From Lutibacter sp. (GTDB taxonomy: Bacteria > Bacteroidota > Bacteroidia > Flavobacteriales > Flavobacteriaceae), in contig NZ_JAUYUD010000125.1 of assembly GCF_030692605.1 (NCBI RefSeq), positions 1 to 38,107 on the forward strand: a stretch of DNA of 38,107 bases, given 5' to 3'. Positions 7,434 through 14,726 of this stretch are shown in pieces (the first letter of the stretch is position 1; each line of letters starts with the position of its first letter). The position numbers were made by a program, and so were the translations under genes. The notes beneath the pieces were generated by a model, which ran no database searches, was not told the DNA's origin, and worked only from the letters and a program-made list of their open reading frames with translations.

Positions 7434-8030
7434 TTAATTTGTGATTTTTATGGATTTATGTTTAATCGTTTTAAGAAGTACTAGTTCAAACCCTGAAACT
7501 TGATACAATTCCTGTTCGCTTTCATCGGCATTACCATCTAATATGGTAACAAATTGTTTTGTTTTTTTATTCAATTTTTGAATTCTGATATAATCCCAAT
7601 CTTCGATATGTTTATATTTTTTTTGTTCTATATCATATAAGTAATATTTAGACCAAATTACCTTTCCAGAATCAATTGGTAATGAGAAATCTATATATCC
7701 ATCCATATTATAATCAAAGAAAGATATTCCAATTTCACCTAAAGCTATAACATCTTCTATCTTTTCAATTGTATTTATCAAGAGGTTTTTCTTGAATATT
7801 TTTAAGGTTTTTATTCCTCCATAATATCCAATATTATCTGAATAAAATAATTTATCATCCCAAATTACATCAAATCTAAATTCATCTATGGTAAAACTTT
7901 TGGTTTTCTTCGTTACTGTAAAATGTTTTAGGTCATTATCTTTTAATACCAACCATTCCTTATTTTTTATATTTTGTGAATAGGATATTAAGTTGATGAA
8001 GACTAATAAAATAATTAGAATTTTTTTCAT
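7434..8030 (-). CDS. secreted protein with a DxDG-type segment
   Basis: Hypothetical exported protein. The start at 8030 is preferred to 8072 because MKKILIILLVFINLISYSQ is then a clean signal peptide. The mature part is beta-rich and holds FFDYNMDGYIDFSLP, which resembles the calcium-binding-like DxNxDGxxD segments of XAC2610-like proteins. The end of the protein is lysine rich. There are 16 bases to the downstream lipoprotein gene, so the two are probably cotranscribed. Role unknown. Confidence 0.7.
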   Translation of the reverse strand: MKKILIILLVFINLISYSQNIKNKEWLVLKDNDLKHFTVTKKTKSFTIDEFRFDVIWDDKLFYSDNIGYYGGIKTLKIFKKNLLINTIEKIEDVIALGEIGISFFDYNMDGYIDFSLPIDSGKVIWSKYYLYDIEQKKYKHIEDWDYIRIQKLNKKTKQFVTILDGNADESEQELYQVSGFELVLLKTIKHKSIKITN

Positions 8031-8137
8031 TTTGTTTATTCTTAAAGTTGAATTAATTATATAAATATTCATTTTGATAAACTAGATGTATTTTACAACT
8101 GAATTTACACAAAACATTTTATAGAGCATAGTTATTA

Positions 8138-8494
8138 TTAATCCCAATATAAATCCCCCATACTAAAACGTAGGTTTTGAGTATTGCATTTAGGACATTT
8201 ATATGTCCCATTTGTCAATAAAAGTTCCCTTCCCAATTCAAAAGCATGCCAACTTTCAATAACTTGTTTTCCTTTCTCACCAATTAATAACCTGTTGTCA
8301 AATGCAATAATATTTTCCTCTCCACATTCAGGACATTTTGGATTTAAATCCAGAAGATTCACTTCAACTACATCAGAACAATTTTTACAAAAACAAGGGA
8401 AAAAACACTCATAAGAAGATGACTCCATTCCACCTCCTATTAAAATGCTTTTATTTAAACCACACTTACAACTAACTTTGACTTGTGAACCCAT
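8138..8494 (-). CDS. zinc-ribbon protein, 118 aa
   Basis: Cytoplasmic protein with three probable zinc-binding knuckle pairs: CxC at 9-11, a cluster of cysteines at 30, 34, 36 and 39, CPEC at 54-57 and CPKC at 100-103. There is no signal peptide. The pattern suggests metal-stabilised rubredoxin-like ribbons, seen in DNA-, RNA- or protein-binding factors, but no named family is recognised. It starts 5 bases after the stop of the upstream membrane-protein gene, so coexpression is likely. Confidence 0.7.
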   Translation of the reverse strand: MGSQVKVSCKCGLNKSILIGGGMESSSYECFFPCFCKNCSDVVEVNLLDLNPKCPECGEENIIAFDNRLLIGEKGKQVIESWHAFELGRELLLTNGTYKCPKCNTQNLRFSMGDLYWD

Positions 8495-8499
8495 AATAT

Positions 8500-8706
8500 C
8501 TAAGAATTACATTTAGAAAAGATAAATAATAAAACAATTCCAATAATCAATCCAATAATTAAAGTCTTGGTATTACTTTGTTTATTGTCTTTTACATTAT
8601 TGGTTCCTTCATTCCATTCTCTAAATCCTCTTCCTGCTAGAAAACTAAATATTACAAAAAAAACCAAAGCAATTACACCTGCAAATACTATAAATAAAGA
8701 ATCCAT
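8500..8706 (-). CDS. two-TM membrane protein, 68 aa
   Basis: The open frame extends to 8763, but I place the start at the ATG 8704-8706, which lies four bases after the stop of the upstream gene and begins directly with a membrane helix (MDSLFIVFAGVIALVFFVIFS). A polar loop with GRGFREWNEG and a lysine/asparagine stretch follows, then a second helix (TLIIGLIIGIVLLFIFS) and a CNS end. Function unknown; inner-membrane location inferred. Confidence 0.65.
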   Translation of the reverse strand: MDSLFIVFAGVIALVFFVIFSFLAGRGFREWNEGTNNVKDNKQSNTKTLIIGLIIGIVLLFIFSKCNS

Positions 8707-8710
8707 AATA

Positions 8711-9142
8711 CTATATTTTTGGTATGAAACGGTATTTACCTGAAAAAGAACCCTCAGATTCAAAATGAAAAATTATATTTAAAATATTTTCACTGTCCCA
8801 ACAAAAACTTCCATTAAAGGGATTCTTATCATCTAATGCTTTAAAATATTCTCCATCAATTACAACCTCTCTATCAAAATAGCCAGAATTTGAACTGAAG
8901 TTATCCACAATATCTAACAATTCCCCTTCGGTATAATAATTACCAACCAAAAGTTCAACCTTATCATTAAATTTAGAGAACCTAATATCATTTTTTTTAA
9001 AATAAACTAAATGATATCTTGGTTTTTCATCTTTATCCATTAACGCAACATTAAACATTCTTTCAAGCCTGCTTGGTTTCTCATAATCGCTTTTGGTACA
9101 TTTTTTAATATATAAACCCTTATCGTATGTTTTTAAATTCAT
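8711..9142 (-). CDS. hypothetical protein, 143 aa
   Basis: Soluble protein with no signal peptide or membrane helix, beginning MNLKTYDKGLYIKK. The middle is strand-rich with charged turns and a short helix (YTEGELLDIVDNF), and the end has a strand-like FHFESEGSFSGKYRF. No family is recognised. It resembles the small, variable proteins of effector or immunity islands in general appearance only. It is separated from its neighbours by 14 and 4 bases in the cargo run. Confidence 0.6.
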   Translation of the reverse strand: MNLKTYDKGLYIKKCTKSDYEKPSRLERMFNVALMDKDEKPRYHLVYFKKNDIRFSKFNDKVELLVGNYYTEGELLDIVDNFSSNSGYFDREVVIDGEYFKALDDKNPFNGSFCWDSENILNIIFHFESEGSFSGKYRFIPKI

Positions 9143-9156
9143 TGAGTACTTTTTTA

Positions 9157-9579
9157 TTAATTAAAAATTCCTATTAGCATAAACACAAAAATTAATGATA
9201 GCAGTGCACTCACAAGACAACCTCCTGATTTTTTCTTTACATACCCTTTTTTAAGTGCTACGTATTCTTCCTTACTAAAATGATTTAAACTGGTTTCATA
9301 TATTACACTTTGCCATTCTGATTCAGATATATCAGAACTAATAGCTTTTGTATCACTTTGGACAATTGATTTAAATCCTAACATAGTGACAATGCTAAAA
9401 TAAACTAATCCATTTTTTAACCTTGTCAATTCATAATAATCAAAGCCCTTGTCAAAATTTCGAAGGGGAATATAATACGATATTTTAATAGAATCATCTG
9501 ACACAAGTTTTGGATTTTTATCTCCAATATAAAACAACAATGCATTCTTAAAATTTGGATATTCATCTTTAATTTTCAT
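9157..9579 (-). CDS. tail-anchored hypothetical protein, 140 aa
   Basis: The N-terminal 110 residues are soluble and mixed alpha/beta (ISYYIPLRNFDKGFDYYELTRL), followed by a basic YVKKKSGG and one membrane helix near the C-terminus (CLVSALLSLIFVFMLIGIFN). This is a C-terminally anchored layout. Its start codon lies inside the end of the small upstream gene by 11 bases, which points to translational coupling. Function unknown. Confidence 0.6.
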   Translation of the reverse strand: MKIKDEYPNFKNALLFYIGDKNPKLVSDDSIKISYYIPLRNFDKGFDYYELTRLKNGLVYFSIVTMLGFKSIVQSDTKAISSDISESEWQSVIYETSLNHFSKEEYVALKKGYVKKKSGGCLVSALLSLIFVFMLIGIFN

Positions 9580-9736
9580 CTTTTTTACTTTTTTTGTTAT
9601 TCCTAAAGCTACTTAATATTATAATTACGACCCCCGCTAATGCCATTACTAACATTTTAGCTTGCTCCGCACCAGTACTAGCAAATAAATTGGTTATTGA
9701 AAAAATTAATAGTCCTAATGTTAGTTTTGTTTTCAT
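9569..9736 (-). CDS. small membrane protein, 55 aa
   Basis: ATG at 9734-9736 and TAA at 9569-9571. The product starts with a signal-like segment (MKTKLTLGLLIFSITNLFAS), then EQAKMLVMALAGVVIIILSS as a membrane helix, and ends in a basic RNNKKSKKDEN. It overlaps the start of the downstream gene by 11 bases, which argues that it is a real gene. A plus-strand frame over the same bases (9594-9785) looks like a shadow. Function unknown. Confidence 0.6.
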   Translation of the reverse strand: MKTKLTLGLLIFSITNLFASTGAEQAKMLVMALAGVVIIILSSFRNNKKSKKDEN

Positions 9737-9792
9737 AATCTATTCTTATATTATTTATTTTAAATTTTACACCTATTACAATTAGTATCAAC

Positions 9793-10278
9793 TTAAAAAC
9801 AATTAAGCTCATCTTTTAAAACAAATTTATTTTCAGTAACTGTTGAGCCTTTTAAATGGCCTTCCAAATAAAAAAACACACTTTTAAGAGGGTATTTTTT
9901 TAATTCCTCAAAATCAACTTTTCCAATTTTATACAAGCCCATTGATACATCCCTTCCGTTCATAACTATAGTTTCCGACATTAATGGAACTAAATCAATT
10001 CCCTTAATATTTGTTGTTTGAATTATTGCATTTTTGGTTAATTTTTTAGGAACCATTGATTTAAACAACACAGAAATATTCAACATTAACTCATCAGTAG
10101 TAATATTTTTGTAGATGGAAATGCCAACTTCATATTCAGATTGACGTATTACTGGCTGAGGATTAAAGTATTTAATCACATTGCCATCAGGTCTAACAGT
10201 AGTTTTTAAATTACATTGACTTATTGAAGGTGTAATTATTAAAATAATAAATGAAATTGTTATAATTATTTTTTTCAT
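9793..10278 (-). CDS. secreted hypothetical protein, 161 aa
   Basis: Signal peptide MKKIIITISFIILIITPSISQ, then a beta-rich mature part with a conserved-looking YFNPQPVIRQSEYEVGISIYKN and two cysteines (about residues 22 and 160) that could form a disulfide. No catalytic motif is recognised. It starts one base after the stop of the 59-aa gene, so it is cotranscribed. Function unknown. Confidence 0.65.
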   Translation of the reverse strand: MKKIIITISFIILIITPSISQCNLKTTVRPDGNVIKYFNPQPVIRQSEYEVGISIYKNITTDELMLNISVLFKSMVPKKLTKNAIIQTTNIKGIDLVPLMSETIVMNGRDVSMGLYKIGKVDFEELKKYPLKSVFFYLEGHLKGSTVTENKFVLKDELNCF

Positions 10279-10279
10279 T

Positions 10280-10459
10280 TTATGCTTTTTTTGATGGCTT
10301 TAGCAATAGGTATGCAAACCAAGATATTAATACAATTGCTAATAAATGTCCAATTAATTCAGGAGCTTCATATGAACTAACTTGTTTAAAAAAACTCATT
10401 AACGAACCAAGTGTACCAATAATTAATAATACACCGGCAATAATTTTAATTGCTTTCAT
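10280..10459 (-). CDS. small two-TM membrane protein, 59 aa
   Basis: ATG at 10457-10459 and TAA at 10280-10282. Two membrane helices (KIIAGVLLIIGTLGSLMSFF and ELIGHLLAIVLISWFAYLLL) are joined by a short loop with SSYEAP, and the end is basic (KPSKKA). The stop is one base before the start of the next gene and 23 bases separate it from the gene upstream, so it belongs to the cargo run. Function unknown. Confidence 0.65.
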   Translation of the reverse strand: MKAIKIIAGVLLIIGTLGSLMSFFKQVSSYEAPELIGHLLAIVLISWFAYLLLKPSKKA

Positions 10460-10482
10460 ATTTTTAATTTACAGTTGAATAT

Positions 10483-10905
10483 TTATGTGATTGTCATCGA
10501 ATACAATATTTTTCCGTTAGATGGGTTTATTATTTCTGAAATAAAAATTGTACTATCACCTTTCATATAAGAATCAACTTGTAAATTATTTTTAGTTGAT
10601 TTTCCCATATATTTATAAGAAGATTTTTTAATCTCATTGATAATATTTTTTTGCAATGAACTTTTAAATGTCATAAACAAAACAAGACCTTTCCCATTAA
10701 AACCAATTATTCCACTCCCATCATTAGCTTTCCATTGGGCACCTCCATTAATAGTTTTAAAATATGAATAGTCTTTACCTTTTAAAATTAGTTGTGTATC
10801 CTTTATAGACTTTGTTTTAAATGAAATAAGTTCATTTAGTGTAATATTTTGAGTGAATACTATTGTGGTAAATAGAATTAATAACAATGATATAGGTTTT
10901 CTCAT
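10483..10905 (-). CDS. secreted hypothetical protein, 140 aa
   Basis: First gene of the cargo run. It has a clear signal peptide (MRKPISLLLILFTTIVFTQ) and a small mature domain with YSYFKTINGGAQWKANDGSG near 46-65 and a strand-rich end. No named family is recognised. Its start is 84 bases from the divergent XRE regulator gene, and the space between holds a 16-bp palindrome, so the regulator may control this run. Confidence 0.6.
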   Translation of the reverse strand: MRKPISLLLILFTTIVFTQNITLNELISFKTKSIKDTQLILKGKDYSYFKTINGGAQWKANDGSGIIGFNGKGLVLFMTFKSSLQKNIINEIKKSSYKYMGKSTKNNLQVDSYMKGDSTIFISEIINPSNGKILYSMTIT

Positions 10906-10939
10906 AGCTTATTTATTTTTATTAAATAAAAGTTAAATA

Positions 10940-10955
10940 TAGGCATATTTGCCTA
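10940..10955. promoter_or_regulatory. 16-bp palindromic operator candidate
   Basis: TAGGCATATTTGCCTA is a perfect 6-bp inverted repeat with a 4-base spacer. It lies between two divergent genes, 35 bases before the start of the XRE regulator and 35 bases before the first cargo gene. XRE regulators commonly bind such palindromes and repress both sides. The link to this regulator is inferred. Confidence 0.55.
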
Positions 10956-10989
10956 CTAATTAATACTAATACTCTACGAATTTTGCCTT

Positions 10990-11214
10990 GTGGAGTATTT
11001 AAATGATTCAGCGTTTTTAATAGCCTTTGGTAAGAACCTTAGAAAACACAGAAAAGCAAATGGTTTTTCCCAAGAACAACTTGCTTTTGATTTAGGTGTT
11101 GAAATTTCCCAAATAAGCAGAATTGAAAGAGGTATAATAAATACTTCAATTGTTAACATTAATTCTATTGCGAACGCCTTAAAAATTGACATAAAAATTT
11201 TATTTGATTTTTAG
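10990..11214 (+). CDS. XRE-family helix-turn-helix regulator
   Basis: A 74-aa single-domain DNA-binding protein. The HTH_3 fold spans about residues 11-72, with RKHRKANGFSQEQLAFDLGV as the first helices and ISQISRIERG as the recognition region. The start is a GTG at 10990; no ATG is available upstream in frame before a stop and none downstream keeps the domain whole. It is divergent from the cargo run, and a 16-bp palindrome lies between. It probably controls itself and the cargo genes. Confidence 0.85.
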   Translation: MEYLNDSAFLIAFGKNLRKHRKANGFSQEQLAFDLGVEISQISRIERGIINTSIVNINSIANALKIDIKILFDF

Positions 11215-11271
11215 ACAATATTTTTTTCAAACGCCATCACTCAAAACTACTTTCATTTACTAAATTTAGTA

Positions 11272-11285
11272 TACGGATATCCGTA
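11272..11285. repeat. perfect 14-bp palindrome between convergent genes
   Basis: TACGGATATCCGTA is fully self-complementary and lies between the stop of the XRE gene and the stop of the minus-strand 89-aa gene. It is not a usual terminator (no T tract). It may be a protein-binding or nuclease site. Confidence 0.45.
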
Positions 11286-11291
11286 ATGACT

Positions 11292-11561
11292 TCAAAAGAA
11301 TGAGTCTTCTATCAACTCCTTTTTAAGACTTTCTTGAATTTCATCCCAGAAATACAAAAACTCTTCATTACCTTTCTTTTCATATATCATAATAACTTTT
11401 GAATGCTTATCCATCACAAGAATTGTATTCATTCCGCCAAGACATCCAACCAAAGAGTTTCTATAAAACGAATCTTTAAATACTCTTTCTACTTGGTTTT
11501 TTTTAAATTTGAGATTTTTTTTTGTTAAAAATTGTTTGCATAATTTTATTATATTTATCAT
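11292..11561 (-). CDS. hypothetical protein, 89 aa
   Basis: Small basic protein with a lysine-rich N-terminus (KLCKQFLTKKNLKFKKNQVERVF), a central GCLGGMNTILVMDKHSKVIMIYEKK that looks like a beta-hairpin core, and an acidic helical tail. No membrane helix and no family that I recognise. It is divergent from the WYL-like regulator, sharing an intergenic region full of ATGCA sites, so it may be controlled by that regulator. Confidence 0.55.
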   Translation of the reverse strand: MINIIKLCKQFLTKKNLKFKKNQVERVFKDSFYRNSLVGCLGGMNTILVMDKHSKVIMIYEKKGNEEFLYFWDEIQESLKKELIEDSFF

Positions 11562-11640
11562 TAATTATTATGCAATAATAAACACATCGAATGCAGCCTA
11601 TCTGCATTGAAAAAATAAAATGCCCGTAAATTTAAATGCA
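11538..11640. promoter_or_regulatory. cluster of ATGCA sites with AATGCAG palindrome
   Basis: Five ATGCA sequences on either strand occur at 11538, 11570, 11591, 11603 and 11636. Two of them form the inverted repeat AATGCAG-CCTAT-CTGCATT (11590-11608), whose centre is about 20 bases before the start of the regulator at 11620. The same AATGCAG word occurs in the inverted repeat at 3696-3731. A shared binding protein, probably the adjacent regulator, is inferred. Confidence 0.5.
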
Positions 11641-12288
11641 CTACTTCGATACAAAACTTTAGATGCTTGTCTTAGAAATAGGCAAATCAAATGCACAATT
11701 GATTTATTAATAGATAAATGCTCAGAAACTCTAAGTGAAAGTGTTGGCATTAATATTGGTATTTCAGAAAGAACAATCCGAAATGATATTAGAATTATGC
11801 GTAGTGATATTCTTGATTTTAATGCTCCAATAGTTTTTGAAAATGGATATTACAAATATAGTAATAATGATTATTCTATTTTTGACAGACCTATTCAAGA
11901 AATGGATTTATTAAAAGATGTTCAAAGCGTATTAGTTGAAAATTTTGATACTATAAATAATGAAAACATTCAACATTTAATAGTTGAATTAGCAAAAATT
12001 ACCAAAATAAAAGTGCCAAAAAAATGTGTTCCAGAGGGGTATGGGATTTATGAAAGTGTTGAACCTGGAGCTATTAGAGAAATTAATCTTTATGAGGAAA
12101 AATTGAGAAAATATATTAATGACAAGTACCGTAGAACTAATAAAATAAAAAGATATTATTGGCCATTTTCACTATTTAAAAAACCTAAATTAATAGTTAA
12201 TAAAAAAATGGAGAAGGAAAAATTTAATTGGGGAATTTTATTAGAATCCTTAAATAAGGATGAATATAAAACTATTACTTATAATTGA
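11620..12288 (+). CDS. HTH regulator like the N-terminal part of WYL regulators, lacking WYL
   Basis: A 222-aa protein whose first 95 residues match by eye the winged-helix domain at the front of Bacteroidota WYL-type regulators: MPVNLNALLRYKTLDACLRN, a helix ending LIDKCSETLSE, then ISERTIRNDIRIMRS as the recognition helix and NAPIVFENGYYKY as the wing. The usual C-terminal WYL ligand-binding domain is absent; instead a basic tail with YYWPFSLFKKPK is found. Known: BrxR/CapW-type WYL regulators control defence genes. Inferred: it regulates this island, perhaps itself via the palindrome at 11590-11608. It could be a truncated remnant, but the frame is intact. Confidence 0.7.
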   Translation: MPVNLNALLRYKTLDACLRNRQIKCTIDLLIDKCSETLSESVGINIGISERTIRNDIRIMRSDILDFNAPIVFENGYYKYSNNDYSIFDRPIQEMDLLKDVQSVLVENFDTINNENIQHLIVELAKITKIKVPKKCVPEGYGIYESVEPGAIREINLYEEKLRKYINDKYRRTNKIKRYYWPFSLFKKPKLIVNKKMEKEKFNWGILLESLNKDEYKTITYN

Positions 12289-12300
12289 TTTTTATAAAAA

Positions 12301-12323
12301 ACCACCCCCAAGTAGGAGGTGGT
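12301..12323. terminator. hairpin terminator after the WYL-like regulator
   Basis: Stem ACCACCCCC (12301-12309) / GGAGGTGGT (12315-12323), one mismatch, loop of five. On the plus strand it ends the regulator gene, although the T tract is weak there. On the minus strand the stem is followed by a good T tract (plus 12290-12300). A second short hairpin TGTAGG/CCTACA lies at 12342-12361. Confidence 0.6.
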
Positions 12324-12429
12324 AAATTGCTATGAAAAAGATGTAGGAAAAATAACCTACAATTCAAATATAGCTAATTAAAATATAATTTCTACAAACT
12401 AAATCTAATATCGTAAATTAGCTTTATCT

Positions 12430-13407
12430 ATGGATGAGAATTTTAATTACTATTTAAATGTATTAAAGAAGCTAAACAGAGCCTACAATAAAGGATTAGG
12501 TAAAGCTCCTCATAAACCAATATTACTAATTTCAGTAATTCAACTTATAAGAAACAATGTAATAACTACCAATAGAATTTTTATAACTCCTGAATTGGTT
12601 TTATCATTTAAATCAAATTGGAATAACCTAGTAAATACAGGTCATACACCAAATTTTTCACTTCCTTTTTTTCATTTAAAAAATGAAAGTTTTTGGACTT
12701 TAACAGCCAATTTAGGATTTCAAGAATCCTTATTGAAATTAAAAAGCACCAATACCTTTAAAAAATTAAAAGATACTATTGCTTTCGCAGAAATAAACAA
12801 ACAACTTTTTCTTTTACTTAAAAATAATGAAACCAATTTATTGCTAGAACAGTTTCTTATAAAAGAATATTTTGGGATTGCTAATTATGATTATTTAACA
12901 ATAGACTCATCTAAGTTTGAACTAAAAATAGAAGATGAAATTTTAAATGAAGACAAAACAACCTATCAGTCAAGAATTAATGAACTTCATTCCACTTTAG
13001 ATGAAAATGAATTTGAAGAAGAGATATTTATACGTGGTGGATTATTCAAAAAAACGATTCCAAAAATTTACAATTATCAATGTTGTATTTCAGGAATGAA
13101 AATTGATACCACTACAAATGCCCAAATGGTAGACGCTTGTCATATTATTCCTTTCAGTATTTCTCACGATGATACTATTCCAAATGGGCTTAGCTTATCT
13201 CCCAATTTGCACCGAGCATTTGATAGGGGACTAATCACAATTAACAAGGATTATATAGTTAGAATTTCTCCAACTGTAACTGACAATAAATCAGTTTATT
13301 CAATTTCTCAGTTTAATGGAAATCAAATTATTCTTCCAATAAAAACCAATTGGTATCCCTCTACAGAATCTTTAATTTGGCATACTAAAGAAGTTTTTCA
13401 GCTATAA
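12430..13407 (+). CDS. HNH endonuclease with probable sulfur-binding (ScoMcrA-SBD-like) domain
   Basis: Probable type IV restriction endonuclease, 325 aa. C-terminal HNH domain: QCCISG near 217-222, DACHIIPF at 235-242, then NGLSLSPNLHRAFDRGL at 252-268, the layout of HNH_2-type McrA nucleases. N-terminal domain (about 1-150): GKAPHKPILL at 24-33 and NFSLPFFHL followed by Trp89, as in the sulfur-binding domain of ScoMcrA-like enzymes, which recognise phosphorothioate-modified DNA. The SBD call is by motif recall and should be treated as likely, not certain. No dnd modification genes are visible here. The gene converges with, and overlaps by six bases, the integrase gene. Confidence 0.78.
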   Translation: MDENFNYYLNVLKKLNRAYNKGLGKAPHKPILLISVIQLIRNNVITTNRIFITPELVLSFKSNWNNLVNTGHTPNFSLPFFHLKNESFWTLTANLGFQESLLKLKSTNTFKKLKDTIAFAEINKQLFLLLKNNETNLLLEQFLIKEYFGIANYDYLTIDSSKFELKIEDEILNEDKTTYQSRINELHSTLDENEFEEEIFIRGGLFKKTIPKIYNYQCCISGMKIDTTTNAQMVDACHIIPFSISHDDTIPNGLSLSPNLHRAFDRGLITINKDYIVRISPTVTDNKSVYSISQFNGNQIILPIKTNWYPSTESLIWHTKEVFQL

Positions 13408-14598
13408 ATTTTTAGTCAACCTTATCATTTCTTCACTTACTTTCTTTTGAACTATTTTACCATAACTATCTTCTGTTATAGTAATACTGCTATGCCCAAG
13501 AAGTTGGGATACAATTTCCATAGGAACATCATTATATAATAAAACTGTAGATGCAAATGTTTTCCTTGCTGTATGTGTCGTCAATCTTTTATCTATTCCT
13601 AAGATACTTGCTATTTCTTTTAAATAAGAATTATAACGTTGGTTACTGCAAATCTTAAATATAAACCCAGAATTTGCATCAGCATATTTATCAATCAGTT
13701 GTTGTGCCTTCGGTAAAATTGGCACTGCTATATTTTTTTGGGTTTTCTCTCTTACCACTTCAATCCAAAACTCACCATCAAAACCCTTTGAAATATGTTT
13801 CTTTTGTAGCTTGCTAATTTCATTGTATGCCAATCCTGTATAACAACTAAACACAAACCAGTCTTTAACTTGCGTTAATCTAGTTTGCTTAAATTCAAAT
13901 GATTCAAATTGTTTTAATTCATCTACAGATAAAAATACAATCTCTGTTTTCACCTTTTTTGCTTTATACAACATAAATGGGTCTCTTTCCAAATAACCTT
14001 TAGATAATGCAACTTTAATAGGGTTTCTAAACCTTTGTATAGTTTTATTAATAGTAATTTGTTTTTGTTTCTTTTCAACTTTTAAGTAGTATTCAAAATC
14101 AACCAAAAACTGTAATTTTAAACTTTTCAATGGCAAATCATTGGTTTTAAATTTCCATCTTATAAAGGATTTTACATTATTCTTCACATAGTACAACTTA
14201 TTCCAAGTTGCTTGTTTTATATCTATCCCCACAAGCTTTTTAAGCATGTTTAAGTGACTTTCAAACTGTTCAACTACATTGTGTTCTTTAGTTGGTTTTT
14301 TGCCTTTATACAGCATGTGGATATCATCTACAGTAAAATTCCCCTCCTGAACTTGAAGCAATAAAAAAGCCCTATTAATTTTACTTTTAATAAGGCTTAG
14401 TTGAGTGTTGATGTAGTCATTTTCATCATTAGGAGGTTTAGCTACTTGGTGTTGGCTATCCCAGAAAATTGAATTTATAAATATTCCTGTTGAAAATTCT
14501 TTTCTTTCTTTTTTGTAGGTGATTCTGCATTTTATAATAGAATTCCTTTTTTTATTGATTTTAGATTTTTCTATAAATAATCTTAAAGTAAGTTTCAT
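13402..14598 (-). CDS. tyrosine site-specific integrase
   Basis: Integrase/recombinase of the Bacteroidota type, 398 aa. The N-terminal region (1-60) has the beta-sheet look of the Arm_DNA-bind_5 domain; a SAM-like core-binding domain follows (about 105-205) and the catalytic domain is C-terminal. Catalytic residues: Lys285, His342 and Arg345 in THTARKTF, His369 in LGHSS, and nucleophile Tyr379. The first catalytic arginine is missing: TGLAYNEIS has Ala257 there, as in the IntDOT-related group where this position is also not Arg. It lies 235 bases from the tRNA-Asn 3' end, its likely target. Confidence 0.93.
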   Translation of the reverse strand: MKLTLRLFIEKSKINKKRNSIIKCRITYKKERKEFSTGIFINSIFWDSQHQVAKPPNDENDYINTQLSLIKSKINRAFLLLQVQEGNFTVDDIHMLYKGKKPTKEHNVVEQFESHLNMLKKLVGIDIKQATWNKLYYVKNNVKSFIRWKFKTNDLPLKSLKLQFLVDFEYYLKVEKKQKQITINKTIQRFRNPIKVALSKGYLERDPFMLYKAKKVKTEIVFLSVDELKQFESFEFKQTRLTQVKDWFVFSCYTGLAYNEISKLQKKHISKGFDGEFWIEVVREKTQKNIAVPILPKAQQLIDKYADANSGFIFKICSNQRYNSYLKEIASILGIDKRLTTHTARKTFASTVLLYNDVPMEIVSQLLGHSSITITEDSYGKIVQKKVSEEMIRLTKNL

Positions 14599-14629
14599 AA
14601 TTTTAAATTTTGGTGGTTATTTAAAAGAG

Positions 14630-14659
14630 GTGCCCCTTTTAAAAATTGAAGTACCCCTT
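14630..14659. repeat. direct repeat GTRCCCCTT, 21-bp period, upstream of integrase
   Basis: GTGCCCCTT (14630-14638) and GTACCCCTT (14651-14659) are spaced by 21 bases, two helical turns, in the leader of the integrase gene. They may bind a regulator or the integrase itself. The GC-rich words stand out in an AT-rich region. Confidence 0.4.
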
Positions 14660-14726
14660 ATATCACACCTTTTTCTCATCTAAAAAAGTTGACAAGTTGG
14701 CAATTTAATGAGTTTGGAAATATTGG

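Noticed and set aside
9594-9785. 63-codon plus-strand ORF
   Set aside because: It overlaps the well-placed minus-strand 55-aa gene and reads as its shadow.
10974-11192. 72-codon minus-strand ORF opposite the XRE gene
   Set aside because: The plus strand encodes a clear helix-turn-helix protein; the reverse frame is a shadow.
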